This document shows positions 50,944 through 63,390 of a stretch of DNA of 64,000 nucleotides, piece after piece. The DNA comes from Dioscorea cayenensis subsp. rotundata (lineage: Eukaryota > Streptophyta > Magnoliopsida > Dioscoreales > Dioscoreaceae). Within the stretch, counting starts at the first letter, position 1, and each line of letters opens with the position of its first letter. The stretch covers positions 30,063,916 to 30,127,915 of the forward strand of contig NC_052489.1 in assembly GCF_009730915.1 (NCBI RefSeq). The letters are read 5' to 3'. The notes beneath the pieces are model-generated. The model had not been told where the DNA came from. It saw nothing but the letters and a program-made list of their open reading frames with translations, and did not search any database. The translations under genes and the position numbers were made by a program.

Positions 50944-53026
50944 TGCAATTTGAGAAAGAAAAAGGCTCAAGGTTTCAGAGTTCAAGCAACGAGGATAGAG
51001 ATGATAAGGCAAGCGGGTCGGATTCGGGTCTGTTCTCATGAACCCGCATCCGAATCCAATAAGGCTTTTAGAAATTTTCTGAATTTATTTTATTTGATTT
51101 TCTAATTAAAAATTTGGAATTCAAACTTTAAATGTTAAAGTTAAAGTGTAATTTATAATGATGTTTTCATAAATTATTAATTAAAATTCAGAACTTAGTG
51201 GTTTAAGAGATTCAAGTTTGGAGATATTATCATGAATGTTAAATGTAGCTTTGATTTTATGTACATATTAGGTGTTATATTAAAGATTGTTCAAACTGTA
51301 TAACTAAATTTATTATCACACTTATAAATATATGATCTATTTTGACTTTTATCTTCTAAAACTTAATTATATGTACTCTTTCTCGTATTTGTACTCTCTA
51401 TAATAATAATAATAATAATAATATTATCATCTACATAGTGGGTTGCCCTATATTTTTTAATTTTTGTATTTTTTTTAGTTATAATTTTTAGATGACTTAT
51501 TTTAATGTTAAAAAATATTTCCATTAACATCAACTGCAACACTATGAATTCAATGCAGAATAAGTTATAAATATTATCAAAAAAATTAGCTTCATCAATA
51601 TAAATGAAACAGATCCCACTATCATTTTGTTTTTGAGATTTAAAGAATGAAAATAAATAAATAAATCAATATCATTTTACTCCAATCACTGTCCTTCTGG
51701 AATAAGTCAAGTCAATACTTAGTCAAAGCATTCCATCCTTTCTACACTAATGCAACGTGAAGTCCAAAAAAAAAAAAAACGAATAAAATAATAATAAAAC
51801 ACTTTATGATTTACTAAGAAATCTCAGAGGTTAGACTCATTAATTAAAAATTTTAAATCATTTAATAATTCCAATAAATAAAAAATAAAAAAGGAATCAT
51901 TGAAAGCGCAGACGCACTAAAGGAGAATCCACTCGTCCGTACAGACAGGGAACCGGCTATCGCCGGTGGCACCCTGCCAGCAATATCTCGACAAATGATG
52001 ATCCCGTACACTTCCCACGTACCCAACCACCGACCGACGAGAGATCACCACCGTTGGTTTCTCGCGATCTCAGCCGTTCATCTCCACCAAAGCCGCATCC
52101 CACCACGGGGCTCGTGTGGGGCTTTTCTATACGTGGCATCTTCTTATTGGCTATCAAAATAGCGTCACGAGTTTCGTGTCCGTATCCGGCCCACTTGAAA
52201 TTCCCAAAATGCCCATTACTATGCTTAAAATCACGTGCGGACCAGGCTACCTACTAATTTTCCTAGAATGCCCTCCGCGCCATTAAGCTGGTTGTAATAC
52301 TGGCATGCTAGCATCTATATATGGACGGTAGCGGATCCTAGGAACCTGCGAACCCGAATCCGAACGGAAATCTGGGAGATTCGGATCGGATCCTGAGCGT
52401 ATAACAAGCAGTGTAAATTTGGCTGGATGTTATGATCCGATTCCGATATTGGATCTTGCATTCCGTTCCAAAAGAGTCCGACCCGTTTAGTCATCACTCG
52501 TCGCCGACACTCGTCCACTCAAATCAGCTACTAAGCACCAGTCCTAAAATACCAAAACAGACCAATCATCAGTAAACACGTGTTCAATGGGTACATGAGA
52601 TCAAGAATCGGACGGTCAGGAGGGGTTGGATCAGGAACCGACAGGAGTGAGCTAGAATGGCATGAACGTAATTTATAGGGATCGTGAGGGTTGATTAAGT
52701 AAGGGTAAAAATGAGGAAAATTACGGTTCAGGAACGGGTATTTATTAATTCCCTCCTAATATTTCCTATCTTTGGCGGGTATATAAGCCAACAGACGAAA
52801 ACGGCCGAGAGAGAGAGAGTGAGAAAGATCAAAGCTTTGAAAACGGGGAGCAAGAGCCCCAGAGAAGCAGTGAGAGATAGGGAAAACCCTCGAGCCCCGA
52901 TCCCCCTAAACCCCTCTCCGCGTCCCCTGCTCAACCTCGATCGGACATCAGGCTAGCTCGGCGAAGCTTCTGCAACAATCTAGAGCCGTTTGGAATCTCC
53001 CTTTTCCGGTGAACGTTGCGATCCCC
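50944..53026. other. Divergent intergenic region between APG3 and the CCCH gene
   Basis: From 51060 to 51890 the DNA is AT-rich and gene-free, with an (ATA)n tract at 51402-51424. From 51900 to 53026 it becomes GC-richer and forms the promoter and leader of the CCCH gene. Two G-boxes lie at 52232-52237 and 52577-52582. The open frames here show no family resemblance. Confidence 0.55.
52577..52786 (+). promoter_or_regulatory. Core promoter of the CCCH gene: G-box and TATA box
   Basis: CACGTG is at 52577-52582 and a TATA box TATATAA at 52780-52786, followed about 30 bases later by an AGAGAGAGAGAG-rich leader. That spacing puts the transcript start near 52815, giving a leader of about 210 bases with no upstream ATG that I can see after 52815. 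Confidence 0.6.
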
Positions 53027-55211
53027 ATGGAGCTGTACGGCCGTGGTAGCGGCAGCGGGATCCCCCGCCCTGACCCAGACACCGGGCTCGAAGGTGATTT
53101 GATGATGCTTTATGGGGAAATTTCTTAAATTTGTTGAGTTTTTTGGGGGTTTTTTCTTGGTTGGATGTGTGGGCGTGGATTAGGGTTGAGGAGTTTAATG
53201 TGATTGGGGATTGATGAGTGGGTTTGGGGTATTGTGTGCATTGGTCGCAGAGTCGATGTGGCAGCTGGGGCTTGGCGGCCCCGGAGATGCGGCGGTTGTG
53301 GTGGCGTACCCGGAGCGGCCTGGGGAACCTGATTGTGCGTACTTCATGCGCACTGGGACGTGTGGGTATGGTGATCGGTGCCGTTACAATCATCCTCGCG
53401 AACGTGTCCTGGTAACGACTCTTAAAAAGTTTCTATCTTAGCTAGAAATTACATTTTTTTTCTTTCTTTTGGGTATTATTGAGGGACTCCTGTCATTGTA
53501 GATTATCGGAGCTAGTATAAGAATTCATGAGATAGTTCTTTTGTTGAGCTGTTGGATCGATTTACTGCTCTTTATGCCTTTTCACTGGCTCTTTATGTAG
53601 TATTGTTTTTTTCTTTCTCTGGAGTTTCTAGTCTGTTAATTTGCTCAGGGAGCTGGGGGGCTGAGAGGTGGACTGATGGATTATCCAGAGCGAGTTGGTG
53701 AACCTGTCTGTCAGGTATCACTTCTGGTGTCGGCCTGAGAATGCATTATTGAAAACGTTATTCGGTTTCGTCTCATTGTGGCGTTTTACCTGAAATAAAT
53801 AAATGTTGGTTGATACCAGTGAGAAAAACCATTTTGGTGAATATTCATGTCGGGACTTTGCAATTATCTAGAAATATCTCTTGCATCAAAATAATCATTA
53901 ACTTATCATTCTTTGCTGCTGAACAAACATCATTAAAATGTAGACATGGTGAAATTTGCATCTTTGTTCAGTTCTTCAGTATTAATTTGTGCAACTTTTG
54001 CAGTATTTTTTGAGGACTGGGACTTGCAAATTTGGTCCGACTTGCAAGTATCACCACCCAAGACAAGGAAGTGGATCTGCACGACCTGTCTCTTTAAATT
54101 ATTTTGGATACCCACTCCGGCCGGTTTGATTTCCTTCTATTCTTGCGTTCTTCAGAATGCGCTTTCTTAATTGGCATGTGCATTACCTTACAAAAATAAG
54201 TTTTCCATTCAAGACTGCTAATTTTATTGTTGTTAAATGTAGGGTGAGAAGGAATGTTCCTACTATGTGAGAACAGGGCAGTGTAAATTTGGTGCGACAT
54301 GTAAATTCCATCATCCTCAGCCAGCAGGACTCTCAGTGCCTTCACCTGCATCTAGCTATTATCCCTCTGCACAGTCTCCATCGATTCCTTCAGCCCAGCC
54401 ATATGCTACCATGGCAAATTGGCAAGTTGCAAGGCCGCCTTCAGTCTTACCTGCACCATACATGCAAGGGCCTTATGGCCCTATGCTACTTTCTCCTGGT
54501 GTGGTCTCTGTTCCTGGTTGGAGCCCTTATCCGGTTGGTGAAATCCTCTTGATGGGTTTGTCTCTTTGAAATACCTTAAAATAGAGAAATTTGGTTTCTT
54601 ATTCTGTCTTTTGCAAATGAGTCAGGCACCTTCAAGCTCTGTAGTGTCACCTGGTGGACAGCAGCCTGTTCAAACAGGATCAGTCTACGGAATATCTGGT
54701 CAGCTATCTCCTTCAGCTTCGGCCTACCCCGTATCTTACCCACCATTATCTCCACCAACTGGGCCATCAAGTAGCAGTCAGAAAGAAAATTTATATCCAG
54801 AGAGGCCTGGCCAACCTGAGTGTCAGTACTACATGAGGACAGGAGATTGCAAATTTGGTTCCACATGTAAATATCACCATCCTCCGGGTCCAGGTTGGAG
54901 CATACCACAGACAAATTGCACTCTAAGCCCTATTGGTTTCCCCCTTCGTCCGGTAAGTCATTGTTGTTGTTTTTTTTTTCTCTCCTTTTAATTCTATTTT
55001 TTATTTAGAACAGTAATACTTATTTTGAAGTCTATGCTTCTTAGAAGTAAGAAACTTCCAAATGTGAGAATGTAGGTCTCTCATGCAGGTTCACACACAC
55101 ATGCGTGCACGCACACAAACCCCTGTGTATGCATGCATGTTCACATGCGCATGCGCAGCATACAGATCCCTGCGCATGCATGCATGTTCGCGCGCGCACA
55201 AGCACACACAG

Positions 55212-55255
<44 letters not shown>

Positions 55256-58082
55256 GCACAGCAAGGTGAACCCCCTTATAACTAAGGTGAATTAAGGCTA
55301 GTAAGTTTCCTTCCTTCACTCTTTGGTTTATTTTATGTCATTTGGTTTCTGAGGTAGTCTTATTTATATTTGAATCCTAGGCTAAATACGTCTCACATTA
55401 ATTGCTCTATTTTGAGGCTGCCATTTAGCTATACTTGTGTATGGACACTATTCCGCAAATGCTAGATTTGTTTCCTTTCTTGGATAAGAGAGGGATTCTC
55501 CCTGTTAATCCTGTGTCTTTATATGAATGAATGTTAGTCTATTACCCCTCACTCTAGGAAATGGTCAAACTAATGCTGCTAAAAGCTGTTGAGTCAATTA
55601 TTATGAATGTGCCTATGAAGTTTAGTGCAAAGTGAACCAATTTGTTATTTTAATATTCATTATATGTTCTTCCCTTTGTGTGTGTGTGTGCGTGTATGTG
55701 TATTCGGGTTTGGATCCATATTTTTCAGGCCTCTTTCTTGATATGAGGAATCATCTGCTCTTCTTGATATTTCATCTTGTTTTAGTTATCTTATGTTAAG
55801 ATTTTCTCTAATGCATACCGTACATCCGGAAAAGTTATAGTTCTTGTTAATGAAAACCATCATTTTTGTTATGAAATTTGGTATTTTGTGGTCTTATGGT
55901 CAATGCTTTTGTTAAGTTTTCGGGGAGCTTCCTTGCTTGAATGCTAGAGTATTGCGGCATGCACTATTGAGATGATCATCTTTTTCCATAAATTTGCAAG
56001 GTCGTGATTGTTTTACTTGTGGCTAGTTTTTTTAATGCCTATAGCTTGCTTTCACATAGTTAATGTGTTATTGTGTACTATCTCCTTTTTATTGCTTAAA
56101 ACCTTTTGTTTAAAAGTATCTAAGATTGATAAATATTAGTGGGAAGTAATCAGTATCATATATGGCTTCTCATATTACGTCTGCACTTCTGTCCATGGTC
56201 ATTGACTATTTTTTTACACGTGCAAATCTTCACCTCATTACTCTTATAGTCTGCATAATATGTAAGCATCTATTAGTCTTTCATATTATCTTGTACTTCA
56301 TTGGTTTTCTGAAATAAGGAAACACTTGTATCATATCAGTTTGACTATCTTCAGGTTTGCTGAACTTTTAGTCAGCAAAGGCAGTAAATAGCTCAGTTTC
56401 CAGCTTGTTGCTTGCCTTCCTTTTTGTGTCAATATTTACACTTTTGTCTGCTAGATCTGACTAGTTTGGGACTGTTGTTCATGTCCTATGATAAGCACAC
56501 AAGATCAAAGCTTTTGCAAGAATGTGCATGGTCCATATAATCAAGGAAGATTACAAAATGCAATTAATCATGAAAAACTGACGAAGCTGACATTTTCCAT
56601 GTGATTAGTTTGCTCTTGTGCAGTATTCATTTCATTTAAGTATTTAATGCATCCAATATGAGTAAACACTGTACATTACTTTGCCATGGTCCTACATGTT
56701 AATTCCTTATTCTTCATTCAAGATTTGCGCTTAGTGTCTTTAGTGCCTTGATTTTGATTTCTTAGACTTCAACCAATGTGAAACTATACTATTTTTCCTT
56801 GTCCGCAAGGTGCCATTACTTGTTTTGTTTGGTTATTTTATGTAAGGATCACTGTCCTATTCTGTCAGGTAATTCCTTGGTGAGAAGTTGAGAGTGGGGG
56901 GAGAACTGTTTTTATTTTTTATTTATTTGTTTGTTCTTATATATAATTGTATTCAGAAACCTTTGGAAACAATATTTTGAGTATCATTGTTGTACTGTTT
57001 GAAGAAAGTGTGCGTTTGTTTGCTTTTCTTCAACACTGAATAGTTATTTATTGTGTGGATCTGGCTATTGTCTCACCTGCAAATTTCTGGTCACTTCCAC
57101 TAACTCTATCGGTCATGTTTAGTTCAAGTGGTTAGGAGGCGAGTTGTTCATACTGGAAACTATTGTTTCTAATAATTCTCATGGATGATATATCGTAGTT
57201 TGTTTTCATACTGTTTTTAGAGGTTCACCATTAGTCAGTGCTGATGATGTTAATTAAACAACTGTTTGTTTTGAATGTTGTCACTCCTGGAATTATTAAT
57301 AACTTTTACTAACAGTACGTCACTTTGTCTTGCTTAGTGAGTGTTGCTTCATTCTTTCTCTGAATTATTGTAAAAGAGCTGTGTAATGATGTAATGATGT
57401 CAGTTCAATTTCAAATGACCTAAATAGCCTAGCAAAATTGGATATGTGCTCAAATGACAAAGCATTCCTATAGTTCTTGCATCAAGTCACCTATGTCATA
57501 AATGTTTGTGTTTTCTGGTCATTTACTGCCACTTGATTCCTGGAATTATGTAGAGTATGTTAAACAATCTGTTGGTGTATTTTTCTTGCAGCATACAACT
57601 TTCCTATTTTAGTACTTACTCACTGCCAAGTTTCGTGATGCCTTTTTTTTTTAAGAAGGTTATAATTTGAGCTATAATTCTTTTTTATTGACCCATTAGT
57701 GGAGTTCTCTAGCACTTAACACTAATACTTGCTTTTACTTGGTTGACAGGGGGCGCCGACTTGCACTTTCTACGCTCAACATGGAGTATGCAAGTTTGGG
57801 CCGACATGCAAATTTGATCATCCAATGGGAGGTCTGAGTTACAGTCCCTCTGCATCTTCTCTTGCCGATATACCTGTCGCTCCTTATCCTGTTGGATCTT
57901 CTATGGCTACCTTAGCGCCATCCTCATCATCATCAGAGCTAAGGCCTGACTTCATATCCAACAAGGATTCCTTCTCTACCCGAATGCCATCATCAGAGAC
58001 CTTGTCTAGTGGTTCCATTGGTTCAATCTTTTCCAAGGGAGGGAGCAGCATGGCCCATGGTGAGAAATCCAGTTCCATCTGA
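53027..58082 (+). CDS. Five-finger CCCH zinc-finger protein, ZFN type
   Basis: This is a plant nucleic-acid-binding protein of the ZFN1/HUA1-like group, expected to act in the nucleus on RNA or DNA. Seven exons give 454 residues: 53027-53093, 53251-53411, 53649-53714, 54004-54123, 54243-54533, 54626-54952 and 57750-58082. Five C-X8-C-X5-C-X3-H fingers are intact, at residues 51-70, 97-116, 143-162, 301-320 and 349-368 (for example [20 protein letters not shown] and [20 protein letters not shown]). The repeated YPERPGxPxC phrase precedes fingers 1, 2 and 4. The layout of three fingers, a Ser/Pro-rich spacer, two fingers and a Ser-rich tail is the family standard. Finger 2 is split by an intron after its first Cys and one Gln. 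The last intron is 2.8 kb and carries a long alternating purine-pyrimidine tract. Confidence 0.96.
55083..55252. repeat. Alternating purine-pyrimidine tract (CA/TG/CG/TA) with GA tail, in a CCCH-gene intron
   Basis: The tract contains (CA)n, TGCATGCATG, CATGCGCATGCGC, CGCGCGCGCACA, (TA)n and then (GA)n. Two imperfect copies of a unit of about 47 bases start at CCCTGTGTATGCATGCATG and CCCTGCGCATGCATGCATG. Nearly every step alternates purine and pyrimidine for over 130 bases. Such DNA can adopt Z-form or cruciform structures. Any effect on this gene is inference. Confidence 0.85.
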
Positions 58083-59698
58083 AAACACAAACAATAGTTT
58101 TGTGAATTCTTCCCTGGCACATTCTCCACTCTCTTAACCCAAGTGGAGATCCCAATATGCCAGCGACTGCCGCCGTCCTTAAGGACTTCATTCTTGGACT
58201 TATCTATTCCTCCACCATGTCATCCAAGTCCCACCTGTCTTTTTATTTTTTGCCATACTCATGTTTATATAAGTCCTATACCTGCTCAGTTTTCTCTCCT
58301 TTGAATAAGCTATAGCCAATGTAGAAAAGGTGTAGCAAAACCCCTCAGGACTTCCATTTCATTTGGCCTAATAACTGCAAGTGGGAGGCCTTTGTTGATC
58401 TTCAAACGCAGGTATTAAACCCCTGCTCTGTTGTGATCTTTCCCAAATGGAAGACGGATCAATTGGACCATGGTTTTGTCATCCTTCCTCCATTTTTTTT
58501 TTTTTTTTCCTTTTTTGCTTTTAAAAGTTTCAGTTTGTTTGCCTCTCTAGCTACTCCCTGAGCAGGCATTCCGCTTGTCATTGCCTTTCAAGCTAATCCA
58601 TGGCACATCTTGAGAGGCTGGCAGGTTTTTGCTTCTCCAAATTTGCTCAAGTTCATGTTTTTTGCTTCTTTTTTTTGTATTTATTTATCCATATGTATTA
58701 TGAAACAGAAATTTGAAGACCCAAAAGAGGGCATATGATTGGCTTCTCAATCTGAGACAAGGATCATTGTTATGTTATATGATACACCTTGACTATTTAA
58801 TCTAATCAAATTCCTGGGATAAAAGATCCCCATCAGTGTATCTTGCAATGAGTTTGCATGGGTCACAGTCTGTATAAAATAAGTTAGTGTGCATGAGTGT
58901 TACAGCCAGGGATCTCTGTATTGATAGGCTTCAGGCATATATAGGTGTGATCCATATTAGACAGGACCTTTCTGGTTATCTTTTCCTCTAGGTCAACTCA
59001 ACATCACTAGGACTGGGTTGAAGTGATGACAGTTCCAATTGTTTCACTGGTAGTTGAACATGTATTTATGGTTCAATGCTTTTTTTTTTTTTTTAAATTA
59101 TTATTATCAGCTTAAATTTCTAAAGTGAATTGAGTACTCTCTCAGGCTCGGTAAATATCAGCTATTGTGTTGAATCATTTTTTGTTTTCTAAATTTTTTG
59201 AAAATAATTTTAAATTTTTGTAGGTTGAATTTAACAAAAATAATAATTCCTCAAAAATCTATTTTTATGTTTCATCTAGAGATGTTTTTAGAACGTCTGC
59301 AGATATTAAAAAGTATGTGAGAGAAAGTACATGAGAGAGAATTTGCACATTAACAATAGCGTAAACAATTGTTAATCAAGATTCGGGTATATTTGATCTC
59401 TAAATTGGTAGTTAGGTTGATGTGCATCTCACTTTTAATTATGCTACTAGTCTTAAGCACAGTAATTCAAATAAAAATTGATATCGTCTGTTCGTTAAAT
59501 ATGGTTGACATTAATCATTTTAGAATTTAATTCTAGGGACGTAACTGGTAGATGTAGCCTCATTATAATATACAGTTGAGCCCTTGAATTAATTATATGA
59601 AATATGAAGGGGTTTAATGAAAGATAGCAGAAAGAATGAATCCATGAACAAAAGGGTTTAAGCCCTTTCAATAGGCCTTCTCTGAAACCCTCTCTCCG
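58083..59698. other. CCCH gene 3' UTR, then intergenic DNA and OZ-gene promoter
   Basis: The first few hundred bases are 3' UTR. T-rich runs occur at 58492-58510 and 59081-59095. No gene is recognisable between about 58700 and 59600. The last 100 bases are the leader of the next gene. Confidence 0.5.
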
Positions 59699-62600
59699 AT
59701 GACTTCCGCCGTTCTCTCCTTCCTCCTCCGCCGGCACCGCCGCCATGGCTTCTCTTCTCCAGGGATTCTCACCCGCTACCTATCCACCGCATCTCCCCAA
59801 TCCCAAGAGCCAGACTCCAAGCCCCATCCTGCCACCTCCTCCCTCTCCGCCCGCCTCTCCTTTGTCTTCGATCATCTGGACTCCCTTGACCGCGAACGCG
59901 AAGCCAAGGACCAGGCCCTCCAACGCCTCCGCTCCTGGAACCAGTCTCACCCTCCCCAACCTTCGGTTTCGACCTCGGATCCTCCGTTGGAGGACAAGGA
60001 GAAGGAGGAGAGCGTGGCGGATGTGTTTAAGAGAGACGTCGAGCTTGTCCACCCGTGGCCGGAGTGGATTGAGCTCATGGAGAGACTTGCTGGGCAGAAG
60101 TACTTCGAGCTCGGGATGAAGCCCAAGGATGAGGAGCAGTTCGCCAAGGATGTGGGTATTGATCTCTCGGGTATAAGGGATGACACCGGGTATGATTTCT
60201 CGAGGGATTGGATCACTGTGCGCAATGCTTGCATGAACTTTGGCCGCGACCGGTTTGACATCTTGAGGTACACTTGCTTTCTTATCATTCTGTGAATCTG
60301 TTTGCAAAATTGCAACTTTGGGAAGGATGGCTCATGTTGGAGAACTTGACTTTCGGATTACAATTGAAATACAATACGATATTGTGGAAGAAAAATTGTG
60401 GTAGTTTGAGAGTTTTAATTGATTGGTCTTATTGTTTTTCAGGTCACTGGCGAGGAAGGATATTCAGACTCTGGTTGGCCATGGATGTCCTAGTATGGAC
60501 CCGAAAGTAGTTTTCTCGGCGAAGCTGCTGAGGAAGTATACCCATATTGATGAGGGTGATGTATGTATCATTTATTTCTTCTCTGAAACTATATGATTTT
60601 TGTGATGAATTGCATGGTTTTGTTGGCAACAATTATATGATCAAGTTCCTCGTGTATGTGGATAGATTAACATATTGCTTAGTGTTTGTTCCTTTTTCAA
60701 CACTCAAAGAATTTCCTTTGAAGAAGAATATTCAATGCATTATATACATGTAGGGTACTAATATGAAAACAAACATAAGTAAGAACACTTGCTCATGGTT
60801 TGGTCTCAAGGATGCTCAAGAATTTAGGACTACAATGGACTAAATTGTGATAAGAGCAACTTTCAGACTAATTCTTGTTGCCTAAACTTGAGCTGTGTTA
60901 TTATCTTATTGCAAAATTTCTCATTTTGCTTCTCTTCTTTTCTACCATCACTTTTTAAACTATCCATTCTTCTTCTATCAACTTGTTTTATTGTGTAGAT
61001 GCATATTTGTTTGATGACATGTAATTCTTATGGCATTTCAACCCATGCCATATGTATCAAGGAATATATGCAATCTGATCATACCTTTCTAGATGTCCTA
61101 TACAGACTGTATTTCTAGTGACATTACTGTCTATTTTTTTAGGTTTGCAGTTCTTGCAGTTTAAGAAACACATGTGGCAGAGGATACATACTTACACGTA
61201 AAGAAGATGAGGCACGGACTCTTGATGTCATACGCATCTTGTTAACATATGGTTTCGATCATGTAAAGGGAACTGTTGAAAATAAGCCTCTTATGAAAAT
61301 GAAATCTGTGAAAACTGTAGTGCGTAAATTACTGCATGAGGTTGTTAAGTTGAGCGCAGTTCCAATTGATCCCAATCTTCCACCACCTGTAATAAAAAAG
61401 CCTCCTCCAAAAGTAAAGCAACCACCTCCCCCTCCAAAGAAGCGGGTGGGCCGTGATGATGTTGAAATGAAGAAAGGAGACTGGCTATGTCCCAAGTATT
61501 ACAATATCCCTGCATTCTGCTTTTCGATAGAGTTTTCAATTCTAACTCTATCTGGATTGTGCAATATGTTTCTGGGCTGATGCTGTTGATTTTCATCTCA
61601 GGTGTGATTTTATGAATTTTGCAAAGAACACGGTTTGCTTGCAGTGTGATGCCAAACGCCCAAAAAGGCAACTTCTCCCAGGGGAATGGGAGTGCCCCAA
61701 GTATGTCTCTGAGTGACATTGCAGCCCCAACTTTTTTTGATAATAAAGCTCATCTTAGTTTTGTTTCACTGGAATCTCTAGCTTCTAATTTTCACTTCTG
61801 TTTTTTGTTAGGTGCAACTTCCTGAACTATAGAAGAAATATGGCTTGCTTTCATTGTGAACACAAGCGCCCCCCAGATGAATACACAGAGAACCAAAATC
61901 AATCAATGGAATCTGGTCCAAGGACAAGATTGGATCGGGCTACCAGAATGTCGGATGTGTCAAATGCATGGAATTTTGATTTTGATGACAATGAATCAGA
62001 TGGTGCAGATGTTGCAGCATTTGAGTTTGGAGATTCTTCAAAATCACGTGAAGATTCGTCTCTAGATGGCAGGCAGCAGGGAGGAAGTGCCAGGGGATTC
62101 GACGGTGATATTCGTGAACCAAGCAGGACGGCCAGATCCCATGATGGGCGAAACACCGAAAGTCCTTCAAGAATGGGGTTTGATGATTTTGATGATGAAG
62201 AAGATGATGTGGATAACTATGAGCTAGATGCATCAAGTAACAATTCAATGGGTGAAGTTTCACGCAGGAACTTCTCTGAATTTGAGAAGACCTCTGATTC
62301 AGAAGACCTAAGTGATTTGGATAATTATTCCAGCAGGTCCAGTAGAATGAAGAAAAACTACAAGTCTGCATCTGATGATGTAGGTGATTATGTTGAATCA
62401 GAAGATGACCTGAGAAATCATCCTCAGTGGAGATCCAGCCACGTTGCAGATTCTAGACAGAAGGCTGGAAGCAGACGTGGAAATCATCCAAGCAAAGATT
62501 TGTCTTTTGGTTCAGATGATGATCTCATGTCAGATATTGATGATGATATAGATGATGATTTTCAATCAAAACAGAGAAATGGCCGCCACGGAGATATTGT

Positions 62601-63390
62601 GGGTAGGAAGGCTACTGGAAGACGAAATAATTCAGATTCTGAAGAAGAGCTGCTTCTTGATTCAGAATCTGAGGACGATGACAACCCAAGGATGAGAGGA
62701 AATAGAGGTTTCTCAGATAGAAGAGGTTCTTCGAGAAGTAGAGAATTTCAATCAAACGATAGAATGCATGGTAAGAGAAATTCTTTTGGCTATGGTAAGC
62801 GTGATACTTTTTCTAGAGGTTCAGGTAGAGAACAGTGGAATGAGGATAGCCGATTCCATGAAGACAAAGAAGGTTTCAGGCCAAGAGATTCACGAAGGAA
62901 TGGAAGAGGCCCACCAAGAAATAGCTACGGTGGTCGGAGGGCTGAGGATGGCCAATTCCACAAAGACAAGGAAGGTTTCAGGCCAAGAGATTCAGGAAGG
63001 AATGGAAGAGGCACACCAAGAAATAGCTACGGTGGTCGGAGGGCTGAGGATGGCCAATTCCACAAAGACAAGGAAGGTTTCAGGCCAAGAGATTCAGGAA
63101 GGAATGGAAGAGGTGCACCAAGAAATGGCTACGGTGGTCGGAGGGTTGAGGATGGCCAATTCCATGAAGACAAGGAAGGTTTCAGGCCAAGAGATTCAGG
63201 AAGGAATGGAAGAGGCGCACCAAGAAATGGCTACGGTGGTCGGAGGGTTGATGAGGGATTCCAGCGCTTCGATCGCCATGCCAATGGAAGAGGATTTGGT
63301 AATCGACAACATGGAAGAAGGAATCAATTTACAGATTATTCCGGTGATTATGATGAAAATAGGGCGCACAGGCGAGTAATTGAAAGATAA
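59699..63390 (+). CDS. Organelle RanBP2-type zinc-finger protein (OZ / VAR3-like)
   Basis: Five exons (59699-60267, 60443-60560, 61143-61495, 61602-61700, 61812-63390) encode 905 residues. The N-terminus (MTSAVLSFLLRRHRRHGFSS) looks like an organelle transit peptide, more mitochondrial than plastid in character. A family-specific region follows (VELVHPWPEWIELMERLAGQ, WITVRNACMNFGRDRFDILR). A Cys-rich CSSCSLRNTCGRGYIL motif and a Lys/Pro segment come next. Then there are two RanBP2 fingers, GDWLCPKCDFMNFAKNTVCL with QCDAKRP, and GEWECPKCNFLNYRRNMACF with HCEHKRP, all eight Cys present. Arabidopsis OZ proteins act in plastid RNA editing (OZ1/VAR3) or mitochondrial splicing (OZ2). The long C-terminus is acidic and Ser-rich, then becomes an Arg/Gly-rich tail with four 34-residue repeats. 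Both fingers are split at the same Lys codon by phase-2 introns, which suggests that they arose by exon duplication. Confidence 0.94.
62839..63246 (+). repeat. Coding minisatellite: four 102-bp (34-residue) tandem repeats
   Basis: Copies lie at 62839-62940, 62941-63042, 63043-63144 and 63145-63246. Each encodes a unit of the type AEDGQFHKDKEGFRPRDSGR followed by NGRG.PRN.YGGRR. Copies 2-4 are nearly identical at DNA level; copy 1 differs more. The unit is a whole number of codons, so changes in copy number leave the frame intact. The sequence is RGG-like and likely disordered and RNA-binding. Confidence 0.97.

Noticed and set aside
62768-63379. 203-codon open frame overlapping the OZ-like repeat exon
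   Set aside because: It is a +1 shadow. Because the repeat unit is 102 bp, every frame stays open through all copies.
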